Source: an uncultured Granulosicoccus sp. (GTDB lineage: Bacteria; Pseudomonadota; Gammaproteobacteria; Granulosicoccales; Granulosicoccaceae). Taken from it: DNA of 64,000 bases. The stretch is from positions 1 to 64,000 of the forward strand of contig CANLNQ010000009.1 in assembly GCA_947492525.1 (NCBI GenBank), read 5' to 3'. Positions 18,790 through 27,529 of the stretch are shown piece by piece (position 1 is the first letter of the stretch; every line of letters begins with the position of its first letter). The notes under the pieces are model-generated. The model was given only the letters and a program-made list of their open reading frames with translations, did not search any database and was not told where the DNA came from. Both the position numbers and the translations under genes were made by a program.

Positions 18790-19692
18790 TCAATCAGTCG
18801 GAGCCAGTGATTCAGCGGCACGCTCCATCAGCCAGCTATGAAATCGCTTCTGAGCCGGACTGGTAATGCGGTGCATGCTGGTGAGTGAGCAATACCAGGC
18901 GCAGCGCAAGGTGCGCTCATCCAGCTGTACCAGCGCTCCGGACGCCATTTCACGTTTACAGATGATGTGGTCAGCCAGGATCACGCCTTCGCCATCGACC
19001 GCGGCGTCGATGGCAAGCGCCAGATCGGAATGAATCTGCCCATCTTCCCAGGCGGTGGAATCCGGTTCGAATCGCGCAAACCATTGTCGCCAGATATTGG
19101 TGCCGTGGTCGTGGATCAGTAGTAGCGATTTGTCCTGCAACCAGCGGTCGGGGTCGTCCAGTCGGTTGACCAAGGCGGGTGAACAGGCGGGAAATCCATC
19201 GATCGGAAAGAGGCGGTTCATGGCACGTTCCGAGCCGGACAGGCGCTGCTCGAAATGCACCAGCAGATCCCAGTCCGTCGAGGTACGGGCAGGGGGGCTC
19301 CAGGCTGATCGCAGATTGATCTGGATGTGGGGCTGTTCCTTCTGATAATCAGCGATCAGGCGCCTTAGCCAACGGCTGGAGATCGCCGGTTCGGCAACCA
19401 CTTCGATGATATTGCGCGACGAGGAGTGGTGGAAGGCATCGCAGGCGTCCGAGAGAATCTGCAAGCCCTGGCTGATTCGCGGGGCCAGCATGCGACCTTC
19501 CTCCGTCAGTTCGATCCAGTTCTTGTGGCGAACGAACAAGGGTGCGCACAACCACTCCTCCAGATTGCGCACATGCTGGCCTACCACGGTATGGCTGACA
19601 TGCAGTTCGGCAGCGGCTTTCGAGAAGCTTTCATGCCTTGCCGCGGCCTCGAAGGCGCGAAGTGCATTGAGGTGTTTCATGGTGCGCGGCAT
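18790..19692 (-). CDS. LysR-family transcriptional regulator, GcvA-like
   Basis: A 300-residue LysR regulator from ATG 19692 ([20 protein letters not shown]); a second in-frame ATG lies at 19680. The helix-turn-helix is [20 protein letters not shown] with [14 protein letters not shown], and the effector domain follows ([20 protein letters not shown]). The N-terminal layout and the AxxSSRWL start of the effector domain place it with the GcvA subgroup. It is divergent from the amino-acid ABC transporter genes with a 124-base gap, the usual arrangement for a LysR activator of its neighbour. The frame upstream of 19692 is a shadow of the ATPase gene. Confidence 0.9.
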   Translation of the reverse strand: MPRTMKHLNALRAFEAAARHESFSKAAAELHVSHTVVGQHVRNLEEWLCAPLFVRHKNWIELTEEGRMLAPRISQGLQILSDACDAFHHSSSRNIIEVVAEPAISSRWLRRLIADYQKEQPHIQINLRSAWSPPARTSTDWDLLVHFEQRLSGSERAMNRLFPIDGFPACSPALVNRLDDPDRWLQDKSLLLIHDHGTNIWRQWFARFEPDSTAWEDGQIHSDLALAIDAAVDGEGVILADHIICKREMASGALVQLDERTLRCAWYCSLTSMHRITSPAQKRFHSWLMERAAESLAPTD

Positions 19693-19816
19693 GCAAATCA
19701 GTGTAGTTAAAAGCTTCGCTGAGAGCAATAACTTTGCGCTCACGCCTCGCGGGAACTGCTGCATATACTTTTTGGCTTCAGGGGTCAGCGCTGTTCTCGA
19801 ACGGCAGGAGAGCGAA

Positions 19817-20605
19817 TTGGTACAGGAGCACGCAACCTCGGCGCCGACGCTGGTCGTGCAGGATCTGCACAAGAGTTTCGGTTCGCTGGAGGTTCTGAAA
19901 GGGGTCGGATTGTCGGCCTGCGAGGGAGATGTGATATCCCTGATCGGTTCTTCGGGCTCCGGCAAAAGCACCTTTCTTCGTTGCATCAATCTGCTGGAAA
20001 TGCCGGACGCCGGTGAAGTCAGAGTCAACGGCGAACTGATCCGAATGACAAGAAACCGGGAAGGTGGTCAAGAGCCCGCGGATCGACGTCAGGTAGAGAA
20101 CATCCGTGCACGTCTTGGCATGGTGTTTCAGGGCTTCAATCTCTGGAGCCACATGACGGTTCTCGAAAACGTCATTGCAGCACCCATCAGTGTGCTGAAG
20201 CGTTCACGCAGTGATGCCATCGAGCGTGCCGAATCCATTCTGCACAGAGTCGGTCTGTATGAACGCAGACACTTTTACCCCGCACATATATCGGGTGGTC
20301 AGCAGCAGCGTGCCGCGATCGCCAGAGCGCTGGCCATGGATCCGCAGCTGATGCTGTTCGATGAGCCAACCTCGGCACTGGATCCCGAGCTGGTCGGTGA
20401 GGTGCTACAGGTCATCTGTTCACTGGCGGAGGAAGGTCGCACGATGCTGTTGGTCACGCACGAAATGGCCTTCGCCCGTGATGTGTCCTCCGAAGTGATC
20501 TTCCTGCATCAAGGGCGAATCGATGAGCAGGGGGACCCGCATGAAATATTCACTCATCCCGAGTCCGAGCGTTTCAGGCAGTTTCTGTCGAATGTCAGAC
20601 AGTGA
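19817..20605 (+). CDS. Polar amino-acid ABC transporter ATPase (HisP/GlnQ type)
   Basis: A 262-residue ATPase. Walker A is [15 protein letters not shown], the Q-loop is [19 protein letters not shown], the signature is [19 protein letters not shown], Walker B is [14 protein letters not shown] and the H-loop is [10 protein letters not shown], all as in the PAAT family. The start is a TTG at 19817 preceded by GGCAGGAGAG at correct spacing; the same frame continues upstream without a better start and there overlaps lysR antisense. It powers the two permeases at 21505-22984 together with the binding protein at 20677. Confidence 0.9.
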   Translation: MVQEHATSAPTLVVQDLHKSFGSLEVLKGVGLSACEGDVISLIGSSGSGKSTFLRCINLLEMPDAGEVRVNGELIRMTRNREGGQEPADRRQVENIRARLGMVFQGFNLWSHMTVLENVIAAPISVLKRSRSDAIERAESILHRVGLYERRHFYPAHISGGQQQRAAIARALAMDPQLMLFDEPTSALDPELVGEVLQVICSLAEEGRTMLLVTHEMAFARDVSSEVIFLHQGRIDEQGDPHEIFTHPESERFRQFLSNVRQ

Positions 20606-20676
20606 CTGCCGGAAAGCCCGGCCGTGGTGAGATATCCACAGAGTCATCACTCTCAACAAAGCAACGGAGAACGACA

Positions 20677-21453
20677 ATGATCATCAGAAAACTGGTAACC
20701 CTCTGTATCGCAGGCGCCTTGACCCTCAGCGGCGCCCACGTGTTCGCCGCGGAGCCGCTGCGCATCGGCGTGGAAGGAGCTTATCCTCCCTTCTCCAAGA
20801 AAGAGGCCGATGGCAGTCTGTCCGGCTTCGATATCGAAATCGCTGAAGCCCTGTGCAAGCAGATGGGTCGCGAGTGCTCTCTGGTGGAGCAGGAATGGGA
20901 CGGCATGATACCCGCGCTGATTGCCCGCAAGTTCGACGCCATCATTGCCTCCATGTCGATCACCGATGATCGCAGAAAGAAGGTTGCCTTCAGTGAGAAA
21001 TACTATGCGACTCCCACGCGTTTCATCGCCAGAAAAGGATCGGATCTGGAGCTGACTGCCAGCGGGCTGGAAGGGAAGAAAATCGGTTTGCTCCGTGGCA
21101 CGACCTATCAGTGCTTTGTCGAAAAGCACTTTCCGGATGCAGACATCATGCTCTACAACACTCAGGAAGATGTCTACGCCGATCTGGTGACAGGGCGACT
21201 GGATGCGCAGGTTTCCAATTCCATTCAGGCCATGGATGGTTTGCTGAACACCGAGGCCGGAAAGGATTTCGCGTTCATAGGAGATGATCTGGACGACGAA
21301 GCCTGTCTGGGAGAAGGCATTGGCATTGCCGTGCGCAAGAACGATATGGCATTGGCCGACGAATTCAGTGCCGCCATTCTGGCCATTCGCGAAAACGGTG
21401 CCTATCAGGCCGTGAATGACAAGTACTTTGCCATTGATATCTACGGCAACTAG
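20677..21453 (+). CDS. Amino-acid ABC transporter periplasmic binding protein, family 3
   Basis: A 258-residue protein with a signal peptide (MIIRKLVTLCIAGALTLSGA, cleavage near VFA-AEP) and the SBP_bac_3 fold: LRIGVEGAYPPFSKKEADGS, LSGFDIEIAEALC, EWDGMIPALIARKFDAIIAS and MSITDDRRKKVAFSEKYY. The pattern is closest to lysine/arginine/ornithine- or histidine-binding proteins, but specificity cannot be read safely. The ATG at 20677 follows ACGGAGAACGAC, a good ribosome binding site. Two Cys pairs in the domain may form disulfides. Confidence 0.9.
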   Translation: MIIRKLVTLCIAGALTLSGAHVFAAEPLRIGVEGAYPPFSKKEADGSLSGFDIEIAEALCKQMGRECSLVEQEWDGMIPALIARKFDAIIASMSITDDRRKKVAFSEKYYATPTRFIARKGSDLELTASGLEGKKIGLLRGTTYQCFVEKHFPDADIMLYNTQEDVYADLVTGRLDAQVSNSIQAMDGLLNTEAGKDFAFIGDDLDDEACLGEGIGIAVRKNDMALADEFSAAILAIRENGAYQAVNDKYFAIDIYGN

Positions 21454-21504
21454 GTGCGAGGTCGCCGGCGATTTCGATCAGCAATGACTCAGTGAGGAGG
21501 CGCG

Positions 21505-22194
21505 GTGAATACGGTACTGGAATACAAGTCGATACTGATGCAGGGCACACTGGTGACTGTGTCGCTGGCTGTACTGTCTCTGCTTCTCTCGGTATTGCTC
21601 GGCCTGCTCGCGGCGTCCCTGAAGCTGTCCTCATCCCGGATGGGAAGACGTATCGGCAATGTCTATGTCACGCTTGTGCGCAGTGTGCCGGACCTGGTGC
21701 TGATGATGCTGATTTTCTATGGCGGGCAGGCACTGGTCAATCATCTGGGCGGGCTTACCGGCTGGTGGGACTACGTGGACCTGAATCAGTTCATTGCAGG
21801 TGTGTTGACGCTCGGGTTCATTTTCGGCGCCTATATGGCGGAAACCTTCAGAGGGGCCATACTGGCAATTCCGGCCGGTCAGCATGAGGCTGCCGTGGCT
21901 TGCGGTATGAACCGCTGCCAGGTATTTCGGCTCGTCACTTGGCCTCAGATGGTAAGGCATGCCTTGCCCGGTTTTTCCAACAACTGGCTGGTGCTGGTCA
22001 AGTCGACGGCGCTGGTGTCTGTCATCGGATTGCATGATCTGGTCTGGAATGCGGTTTCTGCCGGGCGCTCCACGCAGCAGTTGTTTTCCTTTTTGAGTGC
22101 CGTTCTGATCATTTATCTGTGCATTACGGCGATATCGGATCTGTGTCTGAGAAAGCTGGACAGACGATTTTCTGCCGGTGTGGAACGGGGGTGA
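21505..22194 (+). CDS. Polar amino-acid ABC transporter permease (HisQ type)
   Basis: A 229-residue inner-membrane protein starting at GTG 21505 after a strong GAGGAGG. It shows the PAAT permease pattern: MQGTLVTVSLAVLSLLLSVL, TLVRSVPDLVLMMLIFYGGQ, AETFRGAILAIPAGQHEAAV (the EAA loop), ACGMNRCQVFRLVTWPQMVR and about five membrane helices. It forms the channel with the next permease, whose start lies 4 bases past its stop. Confidence 0.9.
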   Translation: MNTVLEYKSILMQGTLVTVSLAVLSLLLSVLLGLLAASLKLSSSRMGRRIGNVYVTLVRSVPDLVLMMLIFYGGQALVNHLGGLTGWWDYVDLNQFIAGVLTLGFIFGAYMAETFRGAILAIPAGQHEAAVACGMNRCQVFRLVTWPQMVRHALPGFSNNWLVLVKSTALVSVIGLHDLVWNAVSAGRSTQQLFSFLSAVLIIYLCITAISDLCLRKLDRRFSAGVERG

Positions 22195-22198
22195 TGTG

Positions 22199-22984
22199 AT
22201 GGATGATGAACGTAGTCTTCTGCAATATCTGCAGCACATCAGTGAAAATGTGTCGCCCGTCGATTTCTACCTCATTGCCGACAACCTCGATCGTTTTCTT
22301 GCCGGCGCACTGGTCACCCTGCAATTGACCTTTCTGGCCCTGCTCTTCGGTGGCCTGTTCGCGGTGCCTCTGGCCGTTGCCAGGGCGGCCAGAACCCCCG
22401 GCCTGAATCCCGCCATCTGGGGATTCACCTACCTCTTTCGGGGTACCCCCTTGTTGGTCCAGACTTATCTGATCTACTACGGGCTGGGGCAGTTTGCGGT
22501 TGTTCGGGAGAGTTTCCTCTGGGATCCGATTCTCAGTAGTCCCTGGTGGTGTGTCCTGATAGCATTCACACTCAATACCACCGCGTATACCACCGAGTTT
22601 CTGCGCGGTGCGATTCTCTCGGTGCCCAATGGCGAGATCGAAGCGGCAAGGGCGTGCGGTATGTCCTGGTGGACACGATTGCGCCTCGTTGTTCTGCCCG
22701 GCGCGTTTCGACGTGCCTTGCCGGCCTACTCCAATGAAGTCATCTTCACCCTGCACGGTTCGGTTATCGCCAGTGTCGTGACCTTGCAGGATCTGCTGGG
22801 TGTGGGGCGCTGGCTCAATGGGCGCTACTACCTGGCTTATGAGGGCTATCTGACAGCCATGGTGTTCTACATGATCATCGTGTTCGGTATTACCCGACTG
22901 TTTCGTCTGGCCGAAAGAAGGTATCTGGGACATCTGCGACCCAGAGAGCACGATGAGCTTCTTCCAATGACGACAAGCCCCTGA
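22199..22984 (+). CDS. Polar amino-acid ABC transporter permease (HisM type)
   Basis: A 261-residue inner-membrane permease: LAGALVTLQLTFLALLFGGL, YLFRGTPLLVQTYLIYYGLG, AYTTEFLRGAILSVPNGEIE (EAA loop), AARACGMSWWTRLRLVVLPG and RALPAYSNEVIFTLHGSVIA, typical of HisM/ArtM. The start is the ATG at 22199, preceded by GGGGGTG; the open frame extends 7 codons further into the previous gene. It is last in the transporter set ATPase, binding protein, permease, permease. Confidence 0.9.
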   Translation: MDDERSLLQYLQHISENVSPVDFYLIADNLDRFLAGALVTLQLTFLALLFGGLFAVPLAVARAARTPGLNPAIWGFTYLFRGTPLLVQTYLIYYGLGQFAVVRESFLWDPILSSPWWCVLIAFTLNTTAYTTEFLRGAILSVPNGEIEAARACGMSWWTRLRLVVLPGAFRRALPAYSNEVIFTLHGSVIASVVTLQDLLGVGRWLNGRYYLAYEGYLTAMVFYMIIVFGITRLFRLAERRYLGHLRPREHDELLPMTTSP

Positions 22985-23050
22985 ACCATTTTCACCGCAG
23001 ATGCGGTGTGTCAAACCTCTCTGTCTCAACTGAAAAGGCAAGCAGCAAGC

Positions 23051-23677
23051 ATGGCAAACAAGAATCGAACAGAACGCAAACTCATCGAAGGACAAGCGGC
23101 CCTTGTCGTCATCGACATACAGGCGAGTGCGTTCGCTGATCAGAACCCGGTGAGGGCCATTGATCACATGGACAACTACGCAGGCCGTATGGCGCTGGCC
23201 AGAAAAGCAATCGACAAGGCGCGCGAGTGCCAGATCCCGGTGATATTCATTCAGGAAATTCATCGTGCCAACCTGATCGATTTCGGCCGTGAGCTCGATG
23301 GCGACGAGGACGTCCATTGTCTCGACAGCAACCCCAACACGGAACTGGCCAAGGAGCAGATGGGCTTTCTGCCGAATGACTATGTGATCCAGAAGCGTCG
23401 GTACTCAGCCTTCTACGGAACGGATCTGGAGATCCTGCTGAAGGGGCTGAAGGCGGACACTCTGATTCTGTGCGGTGGCCTGACAGATGTCTGTGTGCAC
23501 TACACCTTCGTTGATGGCCATCAGGGCGATTACTTCTGTCGTGTCATTGAGGACTGTGTGGCAGGATCCAGCCAGGAGGCCCACGATGGTGCGCTGAAGG
23601 CCATGGAGTATCTGCAGACCGGTGCGGTCAGAAACCTGGACGACGTACTGACTGCGATGGAGGCTGAGCGGCGGTAG
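23051..23677 (+). CDS. Isochorismatase-family cysteine hydrolase
   Basis: A 208-residue hydrolase. The catalytic triad of the family is visible: Asp22 in ALVVIDIQ, Lys115 in YVIQKRRYSAFYGTDLEI and Cys148 in LILCGGLTDVCVHYT. The family includes isochorismatase, nicotinamidase, N-carbamoylsarcosine amidase and ureidoacrylate amidase. Its place directly after an amino-acid-type ABC transporter suggests an amidase acting on an imported nitrogen compound (inference). The ATG at 23051 follows AAGCAGCAAGC, a weak site; the upstream extension has no family similarity. Confidence 0.85.
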   Translation: MANKNRTERKLIEGQAALVVIDIQASAFADQNPVRAIDHMDNYAGRMALARKAIDKARECQIPVIFIQEIHRANLIDFGRELDGDEDVHCLDSNPNTELAKEQMGFLPNDYVIQKRRYSAFYGTDLEILLKGLKADTLILCGGLTDVCVHYTFVDGHQGDYFCRVIEDCVAGSSQEAHDGALKAMEYLQTGAVRNLDDVLTAMEAERR

Positions 23678-23684
23678 TCGTCAC

Positions 23685-24116
23685 TTAGTCAGGAAGCCAG
23701 ATGCAGAGGCCGTCCTTTCCGAGGATCGGAAACACGATGGTACAGATCAGGCCGTAGAACCGCGTGCTGCGTCGATGTACGGCAAGGACCCTATCGCCAT
23801 CAAGCTCATAGCGGGTCTGAGTGCGACAGATCTTCGGGAGGAGCGGCAATACCAGCAGCAGTCCACACCGTGTGCGACCCGTGCCGACCAGCATTTGCTC
23901 ATGTTCGCCTGCTGCGCCCGTTCGCAAAAGCGCGGATTCGCCGTGGTGTTCGAGTACATCTGCACGGGTGCGCATCCATAGCTGATTCGATTCCTTGTCC
24001 GTAATCGTTTGATGGCTGGTATGCGGGAGCATGACGCCGAGCCCGACGCAGGAACTGAGCAGGCAGGCGGAAGTCAGTACGACGAAAAGGCGCAGCCATC
24101 CTTTGGCGGAAGTCAT
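23685..24116 (-). CDS. Putative lipoprotein of unknown function
   Basis: A 143-residue protein from ATG 24116 with a lipoprotein signal: MTSAKGWLRLFVVLTSAC followed by LLSSC, a good lipobox with Cys about 22. The mature part is short, with a conserved-looking middle (YELDGDRVLAVHRRS) and a hydrophobic C-terminus (FYGLICTIVFPILGKDGL). I do not recognise the family. It lies 157 bases after tsaC on the same strand and convergent to the isochorismatase-like gene with an 8-base gap. Confidence 0.6.
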   Translation of the reverse strand: MTSAKGWLRLFVVLTSACLLSSCVGLGVMLPHTSHQTITDKESNQLWMRTRADVLEHHGESALLRTGAAGEHEQMLVGTGRTRCGLLLVLPLLPKICRTQTRYELDGDRVLAVHRRSTRFYGLICTIVFPILGKDGLCIWLPD

Positions 24117-24273
24117 GTATACCTCACTATCCTTGTTGGTATCGAAGAATGCGCCTGCCACGATAGCAGATCGTCAGGCGGCAAACTGTCGGCTGCGCCT
24201 CATCACGAATGCCGGAAGCAGGGCAGGCAGAACACTCTGGCGCAATCTGTAATGAAGCGCAGGGCTGTCCCCG

Positions 24274-24825
24274 TCAGCGCAGCCTTTGCCCGCTGCGTAC
24301 ATCGATGATCCGGGTGGGTTCACTCAGTGTGCCCACTTTGCCATCAACCGTGACATCCACTTCGGTGCCGAACAGTTGTGCCGCACTTGCTGTATCGCGA
24401 CAGGGCTCCTGCCCGGAACGGTTGGCACTGGTGGAGACGATGGGGCCGCCGAAGCGTTCGCAGAGCGATTGCACTATCGGATGGTCGCTGACCCGAACCG
24501 CCAGAGTCTCGCGGCCACCGGTCAGCAGCTCGCTGCAACCGGGTGCGCAGGGGACTACCATGGTGACCGGGCCCGGCCATACGGAGTCGAACTGTGTTTG
24601 CCATTCTGCCTGCACGGGTGCGAGAAAGGGCAACAGCTGATCCAGTGAAGCGGCGATCAGGATAAAGCCCTTGTGCGCCGCTCGTCCCTTGATGCTGATG
24701 ATGCGTGACAGGGCGGCCTCATCACGAGGATCGCAGCCCAGCCCGAAGACTGCCTCGGTGGGATAGCTGATCACGCCGCCTGCGCGCAAGGCGGCGGTCG
24801 CCTCACGCAAGGTGTCGTCCTTCAC
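24274..24825 (-). CDS. tsaC: Threonylcarbamoyl-AMP synthase (Sua5/YrdC type, short form)
   Basis: A 183-residue cytosolic enzyme that makes threonylcarbamoyl-adenylate from Thr, bicarbonate and ATP for the t6A37 modification of tRNAs reading ANN codons. Landmarks are GGVISYPTEAVFGLGCDP, ALSRIISIKGRAAHKGFIL, WPGPVTMVVPC and VSTSANRSGQEPCRD. The length fits the TsaC form without the Sua5 C-terminal domain. Its ATG overlaps the topA stop as ATGA, so it is probably coupled to topA, an arrangement common near dprA in gammaproteobacteria. Confidence 0.93.
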   Translation of the reverse strand: MKDDTLREATAALRAGGVISYPTEAVFGLGCDPRDEAALSRIISIKGRAAHKGFILIAASLDQLLPFLAPVQAEWQTQFDSVWPGPVTMVVPCAPGCSELLTGGRETLAVRVSDHPIVQSLCERFGGPIVSTSANRSGQEPCRDTASAAQLFGTEVDVTVDGKVGTLSEPTRIIDVRSGQRLR

Positions 24826-27311
24826 TCTGTCTTGGCGGTAACCGTCGAGCTGGTCGCGGCGACCTTCTTCTTTGACACTGCCTTCTTCTTGCTCGCAGCA
24901 CTCTTCTTCTTGCTGGCGCTACTCTTCTTCTTGGCCGCGCTCTTTTTCTTGGTCTTCTTCTTTGCTACCGCCTTTTTCTTCGATTCTGCCTTGGCAGCGG
25001 CTTTCTTCTTGCCACGTCCACGTCGTTCCGGCGCCTCCGCCAGGAGCTTTTCGCAGGTCTCCAGGTCGATGGCTGCCGGTGTTTCCTTCAGTTCCTTGGG
25101 GATCTTGGCGTTCTTGTTGCCGTCGGTGATGTAGGCGCCCCAGCGGCCGTTGAGAATCTGGATGTCGGTACCTTCAAAGGCCTTGACCAATTTGTTGGCA
25201 TCGGCAATCTTCTTCTCGGCAACGATTTCCAGTGCCCGTTCCAGCGTGACCGTGTAGGGGTCGTCTTCCTTGAGTGACACGAACTTGGAATCGTATTTGA
25301 TGTACGGGCCAAAGCGACCGATATTGGCGGTGATCTTTTCGCCTTCCGGGGACTCACCCAGCTCTCGCGGCAGATCGAACAGCTGAATGGCTTCTTCCAG
25401 CGTGATGGTGTTCATGCGCTGGCCGGGGCGCAGGCCGGCAAACTTCGGCTTGTCTTCGTCTTCCCGTGTGCCGATCTGCACGAAGGCACCATACTGACCG
25501 ATACGAACGGTTATCGGCTTGCCGGTTTTCTCGTCGGTACCCAGTTCCCGTGCCTGAATGGCCTCATCCTTGGAGACGTTTTCCAGCTTGTCTTCCACAC
25601 GCTCCTTGAACGGTTTCCAGAATTCGCCGAGCAGCGGCACCCATTCCTTCTCGCCACGGGAGACGGCGTCGAGCTCATCTTCCAGATTGGCCGTGAAGTC
25701 GTAGTCCACGTACTTGTCGAAATGCTTGGCCAGAAACGTGGCTACCACGCGGCCGGTGTCGGTCGGGAAAAAGCGTCGGCTTTCGATCTCGACATATTCT
25801 CGTGACTGCAGTGTCGAGATGATGGATGCATAGGTGGACGGCCGGCCGATGCCATATTCTTCCAGGGTCTTGACCAGGCTGGCTTCCGAAAAGCGCGGCG
25901 GTGGCTCGGTGAAATGCTGGGTGAGCTTGATGTCCTGCAGAGGTATCTGGTCGCCTTCCTTCATTTCCGGCAGCACCTTCTCGTCATCGTCCGACTTCTT
26001 CTTGTCGTCCTCGTCTTCCTTGTAGACGGTCATGAAGCCGGGGAAGCGAACCGTCGAGCCGGTGGCGCGAAACAGATTGCCTTCACCGCAGGCAAAATCC
26101 ACGGCGACCTGGTCGATGGTGGCGAAGATCATCTGACTGGCCACGGTGCGTTTCCAGATCAGGTTGTAGAGCTTGTACTGGTCTTCCTCGAGAAATTTCT
26201 TCATTTCCTCCGGGGCACGCATCACGGAAGAGGGGCGAATGGCCTCATGTGCTTCCTGTGCGTTTTTCGACTTGTTCTTGTAGACGTTGATCTGCTCGGG
26301 CAGGTAATCCTTGCCGAAACGCTGCGGAATGAGTTCTCGCAACTCGTCCAGACACTCCTGAGAGAGCGTGATGGAGTCGGTACGCATATAGGTGATGAGA
26401 CCTGTCGGACCTTCCTCGCCGATGTTGATGCCTTCATACAGCTTCTGGGCAGTACGCATGGTGCGCTGGGCGCCGAATCCGAGCTTTCGGGAGGCTTCCT
26501 GCTGCAGTGTCGATGTGGTGAACGGCGCTGTGGGATTGCGTTTGCGCTGCTTCTTCTCCACCTTGACGGCGGTCAGGGAGCCATTGGCATGGCCCAGCAA
26601 CATATCGCGTGTGCTGTTGGCCTGATCGCCATTGGTCACGGTGAACTGCTTGACCTTCTCGCCTTCAAGCAAGGAGAGGCGGGCGGTGAAAGGCTGGGTA
26701 TCCTTCTCCAGCTCGGCCATGACGCTCCAGTATTCCTGGGGAATAAACGCTTCGATCTCGTCCTCGCGCTCGCAGATCATGCGCAGGGCAGGCGACTGGA
26801 CCCGACCCGCCGACAGGCCACGGCGTATCTTGCGCCACAACAGGGGGGAGAGGTTGAATCCCACCAGGTAATCCAGTGCACGACGGGCCTGCTGCGCATT
26901 GATCAGATCGGTACCCAGCTCGCGCGGGTTATCCACCGCGTCCTGAACCGCCTTCTTGGTGATTTCATGGAATACCACGCGCGCTACATGCTTGCCTTCC
27001 AGGTCGCCTGATTCCTTCAGATGCTCGACCAGATGCCAGCTGATGGCTTCGCCTTCGCGATCCGGGTCAGTTGCGAGAAGCAGATTGTCAGCCTTCTTCA
27101 GCGCCTTCTTGATGGCATTGACGTGTTTTTCATTGCGTTCGATCATCTGATACTTCATGGCGAAGTCATGATCGGGATCGACCGCACCCTCCTTGGGCAA
27201 GAGATCGCGCACATGACCGTAGGAGGCCAGTACTTTGTAGTCCTTGCCAAGGTACTTTTCGATGGTCTTTCCCTTGGCAGGAGACTCTACGATGACCAGA
27301 TTTTTGCTCAT
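24822..27311 (-). CDS. topA: DNA topoisomerase I (type IA) with lysine-rich tail
   Basis: An 829-residue enzyme that relaxes negative supercoils. TOPRIM is at the N-terminus (MSKNLVIVESPAKGKTIEKY, ATDPDREGEAISWH). The active-site Tyr308 is in GLITYMRTDSITLSQE. After the core come C-terminal repeats of the Toprim_C_rpt type (GQYGAFVQIG, GRFGPYIKYD, GRWGAYITDG) instead of four-cysteine zinc fingers. The last about 75 residues are a Lys/Ala/Ser-rich tail built of KKK, KKKS and SKKK blocks, probably DNA-binding. The start at 27311 is the canonical MSKNLVIVESPAKG; a longer frame to 27371 is not supported. Confidence 0.95.
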   Translation of the reverse strand: MSKNLVIVESPAKGKTIEKYLGKDYKVLASYGHVRDLLPKEGAVDPDHDFAMKYQMIERNEKHVNAIKKALKKADNLLLATDPDREGEAISWHLVEHLKESGDLEGKHVARVVFHEITKKAVQDAVDNPRELGTDLINAQQARRALDYLVGFNLSPLLWRKIRRGLSAGRVQSPALRMICEREDEIEAFIPQEYWSVMAELEKDTQPFTARLSLLEGEKVKQFTVTNGDQANSTRDMLLGHANGSLTAVKVEKKQRKRNPTAPFTTSTLQQEASRKLGFGAQRTMRTAQKLYEGINIGEEGPTGLITYMRTDSITLSQECLDELRELIPQRFGKDYLPEQINVYKNKSKNAQEAHEAIRPSSVMRAPEEMKKFLEEDQYKLYNLIWKRTVASQMIFATIDQVAVDFACGEGNLFRATGSTVRFPGFMTVYKEDEDDKKKSDDDEKVLPEMKEGDQIPLQDIKLTQHFTEPPPRFSEASLVKTLEEYGIGRPSTYASIISTLQSREYVEIESRRFFPTDTGRVVATFLAKHFDKYVDYDFTANLEDELDAVSRGEKEWVPLLGEFWKPFKERVEDKLENVSKDEAIQARELGTDEKTGKPITVRIGQYGAFVQIGTREDEDKPKFAGLRPGQRMNTITLEEAIQLFDLPRELGESPEGEKITANIGRFGPYIKYDSKFVSLKEDDPYTVTLERALEIVAEKKIADANKLVKAFEGTDIQILNGRWGAYITDGNKNAKIPKELKETPAAIDLETCEKLLAEAPERRGRGKKKAAAKAESKKKAVAKKKTKKKSAAKKKSSASKKKSAASKKKAVSKKKVAATSSTVTAKTE

Positions 27312-27451
27312 GAATACCAGATAGATTGTGATGGCAGCTGTATCGGCACCGTGCTGCGGGCGTAGCTGCAATTGGCACTAGCGTCGTCGCTTGATCGCAC
27401 TTTGTCAACGAAGCCGTGTAATTTTTCTTTCAGGTAAAGGCCTATCAAACC

Positions 27452-27495
27452 GCTCGCAAACCGCTTGCAGGCTGCTCGCAAACCGCTTGCAGGCC
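27452..27495. repeat. Two tandem 22-base repeats
   Basis: GCTCGCAAACCGCTTGCAGGC plus one base is repeated twice in direct tandem (27452-27473 and 27474-27495, one difference, at the last base), in the gap between dprA and topA. Each unit also holds short inverted halves around GCAAACCGCTTGC. Its role is unknown; it may influence the topA leader or transcription between the genes. Confidence 0.8.
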
Positions 27496-27529
27496 TCTGG
27501 CAAGGCGCACCACGTCGGCCCCAGCTGTG

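Noticed and set aside
22124-23317. 397-codon minus-strand open frame opposite the HisM-type permease and hydrolase
   Set aside because: Antisense shadow with unusual composition (many Gln, Gly and His) and no start site.
24880-25020. Short repeated TTCTTC/CTTCTT units that look like a repeat array
   Set aside because: They are the AAG/AAA codons of the topA lysine tail, not a CRISPR or separate repeat.
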